A DNA stretch of 8,570 bases, taken from assembly GCA_045542075.1 (NCBI GenBank), contig JAZQKI010000028.1, positions 1 through 8,570 on the forward strand, given 5' to 3'. The position numbers and the translations under genes are program-made. The DNA comes from SVTX01 sp045542075. GTDB taxonomy: Bacteria; Bacillota; Clostridia; Oscillospirales; CAG-272. The notes beneath the pieces were generated by a model that saw nothing but the letters and a program-made list of their open reading frames with translations, ran no database searches and had not been told where the DNA came from. Shown here in pieces: positions 6,102 to 8,570 of the stretch (position 1 is its first letter; each line of letters begins with the position of its first letter).

Positions 6102-6152
6102 TGAAGTGGAAGTGACAAAAGACTGAATTTTAGCCTAATTTGCAAAAAAGAC

Positions 6153-6181
6153 TTGTAATTTTTTAGCAATTAGTGTATTAT
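6153..6181 (+). promoter_or_regulatory. Putative promoter of the DUF5685 operon
   Basis: TTGTAA (6153-6158), 17 bases, TATTAT (6176-6181). A TATAAT at 6179-6184 is an alternative -10, but its spacer to the same -35 would be 20 bases. It is weaker than the other promoters of the window. An imperfect inverted repeat, CTAATTTGC (6135-6143) and GCAATTAG (6166-6173), straddles the -35 and could be an operator. Confidence 0.55.
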
Positions 6182-6218
6182 AATATATGATTGTTTATTT
6201 CTGTACGGAGGTTTTGGC

Positions 6219-7118
6219 ATGTTTGGATACGTAAAGACCTACACGCCCGAGCTGCGTGTCAGAGAGGACGAATACTATAAGGCGGTGTATTGTGGGCTAT
6301 GCAAGGCAGAGGGCAAATGCACGGGGCAGTGCTCCAGATTTACCCTGAGCTACGATATAACCTTTCTCTCGCTTGTGAGAATGGCGGCATCGGACACGGC
6401 GGTTGAGTTCAAGCGCGGCAGATGTATGGCGCATCCCTTCAAAAAGAGAGCGTATGCCGTATCCAACCCCGAGCTTGAATATTGCGCGCATGCCTCCGCG
6501 CTTCTGGTCTACGGCAAATGCATGGATGACCTGTCGGACGAGCAGGGCGCAAAGAAGCTTAAGGCAAAGCTTGCAAAGCCCTTTGTCTCCCGCATGAGAA
6601 AAAGGTCGCTCAAGAAATACGCAGACCTTGACAAAACAATAATGGACGGGTTGAAAAAGCTCTCGGAAACTGAAGCCCTGAGACTTCCAAGTGTGGATAT
6701 TCCCGCCGATTGCTTTGGTGAGATACTCGCAGAGATCTGCTCTTACGGTCACGAGGGGCCAAATAAAAAGATACTCTACGACATAGGACGTCACATAGGC
6801 AGATGGGTATACATAGCGGACGCTATCGACGACTGCGAGGAGGATCTCGAAAAGGGAAGATTTAACCCCTTTGTTTGTCTGTACGGCGGCAGAGCGCCCA
6901 CTGACGAGGAAAGACTCAGCGTGGCGGACTCGCTCCGTCTTGAGCTTTCACGTGCTGAGCTTGCATTTGATCTGCTCGAATACGGTGACAAGCGCGACAT
7001 TCGGGGCATAATAGAGAATATAATATACGTTGGCATGCCGAAGACCGCGGATAAGCTTGCGGGTAAGGAATGTGGCTGCGACGGCAAAAAGAATAAAAAT
7101 AATAAAAAGAGCAAATAA
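6219..7118 (+). CDS. DUF5685 family protein with two Asp-rich motifs (terpenoid-synthase-like?)
   Basis: A 299-aa, mostly helical, soluble protein. The start MFGYVKTYTPELRVREDEYYKAVYCGLC and the SRFTLSYDITFLSL stretch are what I know from DUF5685, a Clostridia family without assigned function. Conserved-looking Cys/His are C25-x2-C28, C69-x2-H72 and C89-x-H91, a possible metal site. Two acidic motifs stand out. MDDLSDE (102-108) resembles the DDIVDE motif of squalene/phytoene synthases. DAIDDCEEDLEKGR (201-214) resembles their second motif, N-x-x-RD-x-x-ED-x-x-x-GR. They are about 100 residues apart. No such activity is known to me for this family; this is inference. The tail (282-299) is Lys/Asn-rich after a CGC triplet. 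GGAGG lies seven bases before the ATG (6207-6211). It is the first gene of a three-gene operon, with 19 bases to the J-domain gene. Confidence 0.85.
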   Translation: MFGYVKTYTPELRVREDEYYKAVYCGLCKAEGKCTGQCSRFTLSYDITFLSLVRMAASDTAVEFKRGRCMAHPFKKRAYAVSNPELEYCAHASALLVYGKCMDDLSDEQGAKKLKAKLAKPFVSRMRKRSLKKYADLDKTIMDGLKKLSETEALRLPSVDIPADCFGEILAEICSYGHEGPNKKILYDIGRHIGRWVYIADAIDDCEEDLEKGRFNPFVCLYGGRAPTDEERLSVADSLRLELSRAELAFDLLEYGDKRDIRGIIENIIYVGMPKTADKLAGKECGCDGKKNKNNKKSK

Positions 7119-7137
7119 GCTTTGAAAGGTTTTTGTT

Positions 7138-7758
7138 ATGGCAGAATACAAGGATCCCTATAAGGTGTTGGGCGTTGCGCCCAACGCAAGTGACGACGAG
7201 ATAAAGAACGCATACCGAAAGCTTGCGAGAAAATATCATCCCGACAAGTATGCGGACAGTGACCTCAAGGATCTTGCGGACGAAAAGATGAAGGAAATAA
7301 ACGCCGCATACGAGGAGATACAGAAGATGCGCGCAGGCGGCGGACAGAGCAGAGGCTATAATAACTCGGGCTCGTCTGGCTCAACGGGCAGATATAACTA
7401 TGCAAACGTGCGCAGAAATATCAACATGGGCAACGTGGGAGCGGCTGAGGCAGAGCTTAATGGCGTTGACATAGGCGATCGCGCGGCGGAATGGAATTAT
7501 CTTATGGGCTGCGTTATGGTCAAGAAGGGCTATTACAACGACGCGGCGAGATTTTTTGATACCGCGTGCAATATGGATCCCTCAAATCAGGAATACAGAG
7601 CCGCGAGAAATCAGCTCCGTCATAACGCGGGGGCGTACGGCACGGGATATAACACTCAAAACAGCGCAGGCTGCACGGGCTGTGACGTTTGTCAGGGACT
7701 TCTTTGCGCGGACTGCTGCTGCGAATGTATGGGCGGAGACCTTATCCGTTGCTGCTAA
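7138..7758 (+). CDS. J-domain protein with TPR-like middle and cysteine-rich C-terminal tail
   Basis: A 206-aa class C J-protein. The J domain fills residues 4-65, with the HPD motif at 34-36 inside KYHPDKY, the part that stimulates the ATPase of a DnaK-type Hsp70. A Gly/Ser/Asn linker (66-84) follows, then a helical TPR-like region (86-160: MGNVGAAEAELN, YLMGCVMVKKGYYNDAARFFDTACNMDPSN). A tail has ten cysteines in the last 28 residues (179, 182, 185, 190, 193-195, 197, 205, 206). It lacks the CxxCxGxG zinc domain and substrate-binding domains of true DnaJ, so it is not the housekeeping chaperone. AAAGG (7125-7129) lies eight bases upstream of the ATG. It is co-transcribed with the DUF5685 gene (19-base gap) and the membrane-protein gene (7-base gap). 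The J domain may recruit Hsp70 to its operon partners; the tail could bind metal or sit at the membrane. Both are inference. Confidence 0.93.
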   Translation: MAEYKDPYKVLGVAPNASDDEIKNAYRKLARKYHPDKYADSDLKDLADEKMKEINAAYEEIQKMRAGGGQSRGYNNSGSSGSTGRYNYANVRRNINMGNVGAAEAELNGVDIGDRAAEWNYLMGCVMVKKGYYNDAARFFDTACNMDPSNQEYRAARNQLRHNAGAYGTGYNTQNSAGCTGCDVCQGLLCADCCCECMGGDLIRCC

Positions 7759-7765
7759 CTAAGAT

Positions 7766-8344
7766 ATGAGCAGAGGAATTTCAAAAAAAACCAAAAAGCT
7801 GACACTTGGAGCTATGCTTGCCGCAATAGGAGCGGTACTGCTCCTGCTTGGCTCGCTCTTTCAGATCATAGACTTGTCTATGGCGGCGATAGCATCATTT
7901 GTGTGCGTTATCGCGGTAATCGAGCTTGGCTCGGGCTGGGCGTGGATGATTTACGGAGTGGTGGGAGTTATTTCCGTGCTGCTTCGTCCCACAAGCTTTG
8001 CGCCGTGGGTGTATGTGGCGTTTTTGGGATATTATCCGATAATTAAAGAGAAGATAGAAAGACTGAAAAAGCCGTTGGCATGGGCGCTTAAGGTTATCAG
8101 CTTTAACGTGGCGCTTATCGCGTGCTGCGCGGTGTCGTACTTTTTGCTTACCGCAGAGCCGCCCGCGAATGTGTTTGACTTTTTCAACACGCTTCTTGGT
8201 GTGCCGACCGCAGGTACGGCAGTTGCGATAGGGCTTTACGTTTTTGTCAATTTTGTATTTGTCATATATGACATAGCGTTGACGAGGCTTATCTCAATGT
8301 ATATTTTCAGACTCCGTGACAAATTCAAATTCTTACACAAATAA
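7766..8344 (+). CDS. Six-helix integral membrane protein, uncharacterised
   Basis: A 192-aa very hydrophobic protein. A basic N-terminus (KKTKK, 7-11) is followed by likely membrane segments at about 16-33, 37-54, 58-73, 79-93, 106-128 and 151-171, and a basic tail (RLRDKFKFLHK). By the positive-inside rule both ends would be cytoplasmic. The opening KKLTLGAMLAAIGAVLLLLG resembles ECF-transporter substrate-binding (S) subunits and small DUF2232-like proteins, but I see no substrate signature, so no transport function is assigned. The ATG is seven bases after the stop of the J-domain gene and has no good ribosome binding site, so translational coupling is likely. A later Met (residue 17) is possible but would remove the basic N-terminus. 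It is the last gene of the operon and is followed one base later by a terminator. Confidence 0.85.
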   Translation: MSRGISKKTKKLTLGAMLAAIGAVLLLLGSLFQIIDLSMAAIASFVCVIAVIELGSGWAWMIYGVVGVISVLLRPTSFAPWVYVAFLGYYPIIKEKIERLKKPLAWALKVISFNVALIACCAVSYFLLTAEPPANVFDFFNTLLGVPTAGTAVAIGLYVFVNFVFVIYDIALTRLISMYIFRLRDKFKFLHK

Positions 8345-8373
8345 AAACAGGCGTTGCATTAACGCCTGTTTTT
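8345..8373 (+). terminator. Intrinsic terminator of the DUF5685 operon
   Basis: AAACAGGCGTT (8345-8355, first A directly after the stop codon) pairs with AACGCCTGTTT (8361-8371) across a 5-base loop, and T residues continue to 8373. The 11-bp stem plus T-run is a typical rho-independent terminator. Confidence 0.92.
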
Positions 8374-8392
8374 GTTTGTAGATAATTCTTCG

Positions 8393-8418
8393 TTACTTTG
8401 TCAACAGTGACAAAGTAA
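8393..8418. repeat. Perfect 11-bp inverted repeat behind the operon terminator
   Basis: TTACTTTGTCA (8393-8403) and TGACAAAGTAA (8408-8418) are perfect complements with a 4-base loop (ACAG). No T-tract follows, so it is not a second terminator. It begins the non-coding, hairpin-dense end of the window (8374-8570), in which I see no gene. Confidence 0.85.
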
Positions 8419-8429
8419 TCAAAACACCG

Positions 8430-8510
8430 CTTAAGATGGGGAGAGTGTCCTATTTTTTCTCCCGAAAAAATTTTGCTCTGCAAAACGGACGACCCTCTCC
8501 CCCTCTTAAG
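8430..8510. repeat. Long imperfect palindrome enclosing two hairpins (three-way junction)
   Basis: The outer arms are CTTAAGA (8430-8436) with TCTTAAG (8504-8510), then after one mismatch GGGGAGAG (8438-8445) with CTCTCCCC (8495-8502). GTCC (8447-8450) can pair with GGAC (8487-8490). Two perfect hairpins sit inside: TTTTTTC/GAAAAAA (8453-8459/8464-8470) and, immediately after it, TTTTGC/GCAAAA (8471-8476/8480-8485). The layout suggests a folded mobile or regulatory repeat unit rather than random sequence. Confidence 0.8.
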
Positions 8511-8516
8511 AATCTC

Positions 8517-8560
8517 CCCCACTCCACGAGTTTGCAAGCAAACTCGTAAAATTAGTGGGG
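8517..8560. repeat. Nested palindrome with GTTTGC/GCAAAC core
   Basis: The outer arms CCCCACT (8517-8523) and AGTGGGG (8554-8560) match perfectly. They enclose ACGAGTTTGC (8526-8535) and GCAAACTCGT (8538-8547), also perfect. The inner core GTTTGC..GCAAAC is the same stem as the first hairpin of the array at the left end of the window (25-39). The element may continue beyond the window. Confidence 0.8.
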
Positions 8561-8570
8561 TAATAGAATA

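Noticed and set aside
5802..6104. 100-aa frame overlapping rpmF
   Set aside because: Starts in the rpmF leader and reads rpmF out of frame into its terminator; L32 explains the region.
6297..6794. 165-aa open frame on the minus strand
   Set aside because: Antisense to the DUF5685 gene, whose protein shows clear family patterns; no promoter or ribosome binding site, and composition typical of a shadow frame.
7138..7758. Housekeeping chaperone DnaJ
   Set aside because: Only the J domain is shared; the zinc domain and C-terminal substrate domains are missing and no dnaK or grpE is adjacent.
8393..8418. Second transcription terminator
   Set aside because: The stem is perfect but no T-run follows on either strand; the true terminator is at 8345-8373.
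8325..8537. 70-aa frame on the minus strand at the right end
   Set aside because: It crosses an intrinsic terminator and several palindromes and overlaps the end of the membrane-protein gene; no start signals.

Overview
The window looks like a chromosomal segment of a Gram-positive anaerobe of the class Clostridia (Bacillota), perhaps an Oscillospirales- or Christensenellales-like gut lineage. The reasons are sigma-A-type promoters with almost invariant 17-base spacers, AGGAGG-type ribosome binding sites, a TmcAL (YlbM) / YceD (YlbN) / L32 cluster as in Bacillota, a cysteine-type L32, and a DUF5685 protein beside a cysteine-tailed J-domain protein. The placement is inference; no rRNA or tRNA gene is present. 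Nine protein genes are supported.

Left part: bases 4-145 hold a dense array of small hairpins joined by a constant ATATCGA linker. Next, on the minus strand, is a 794-aa diverged relative of GH106-type glycoside hydrolases (157-2541). It is divergent from a stand-alone short-chain dehydrogenase (2697-3413) of FabG/YmfI type. The dehydrogenase ends at a strong bidirectional terminator (3420-3450), and a small 95-aa protein of unknown function (3459-3746, minus) converges on it.

Middle part: the tRNA(Met) cytidine acetate ligase gene tmcAL (3840-5045, minus) is divergent from yceD (5235-5750) and rpmF (5849-6040). These are translation genes: tRNA anticodon acetylation, a 23S rRNA/ribosome-linked DUF177 protein, and ribosomal protein L32. 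rpmF has a promoter of its own and is closed by a terminator (6057-6101).

Right part: a compact three-gene plus-strand operon encodes a DUF5685 protein (6219-7118), a J-domain/TPR-like protein with a cysteine-rich tail (7138-7758) and a six-helix membrane protein (7766-8344). It has one putative promoter upstream and one terminator at 8345-8373. The DUF5685 protein has two Asp-rich motifs that resemble those of squalene/phytoene synthases. The trio is the best candidate here for an undescribed functional unit. The window ends in a second hairpin-dense non-coding element (8393-8560).

The other long open frames are antisense or out-of-frame shadows of these genes. All functional calls come from reading motifs by eye; no database search was run.
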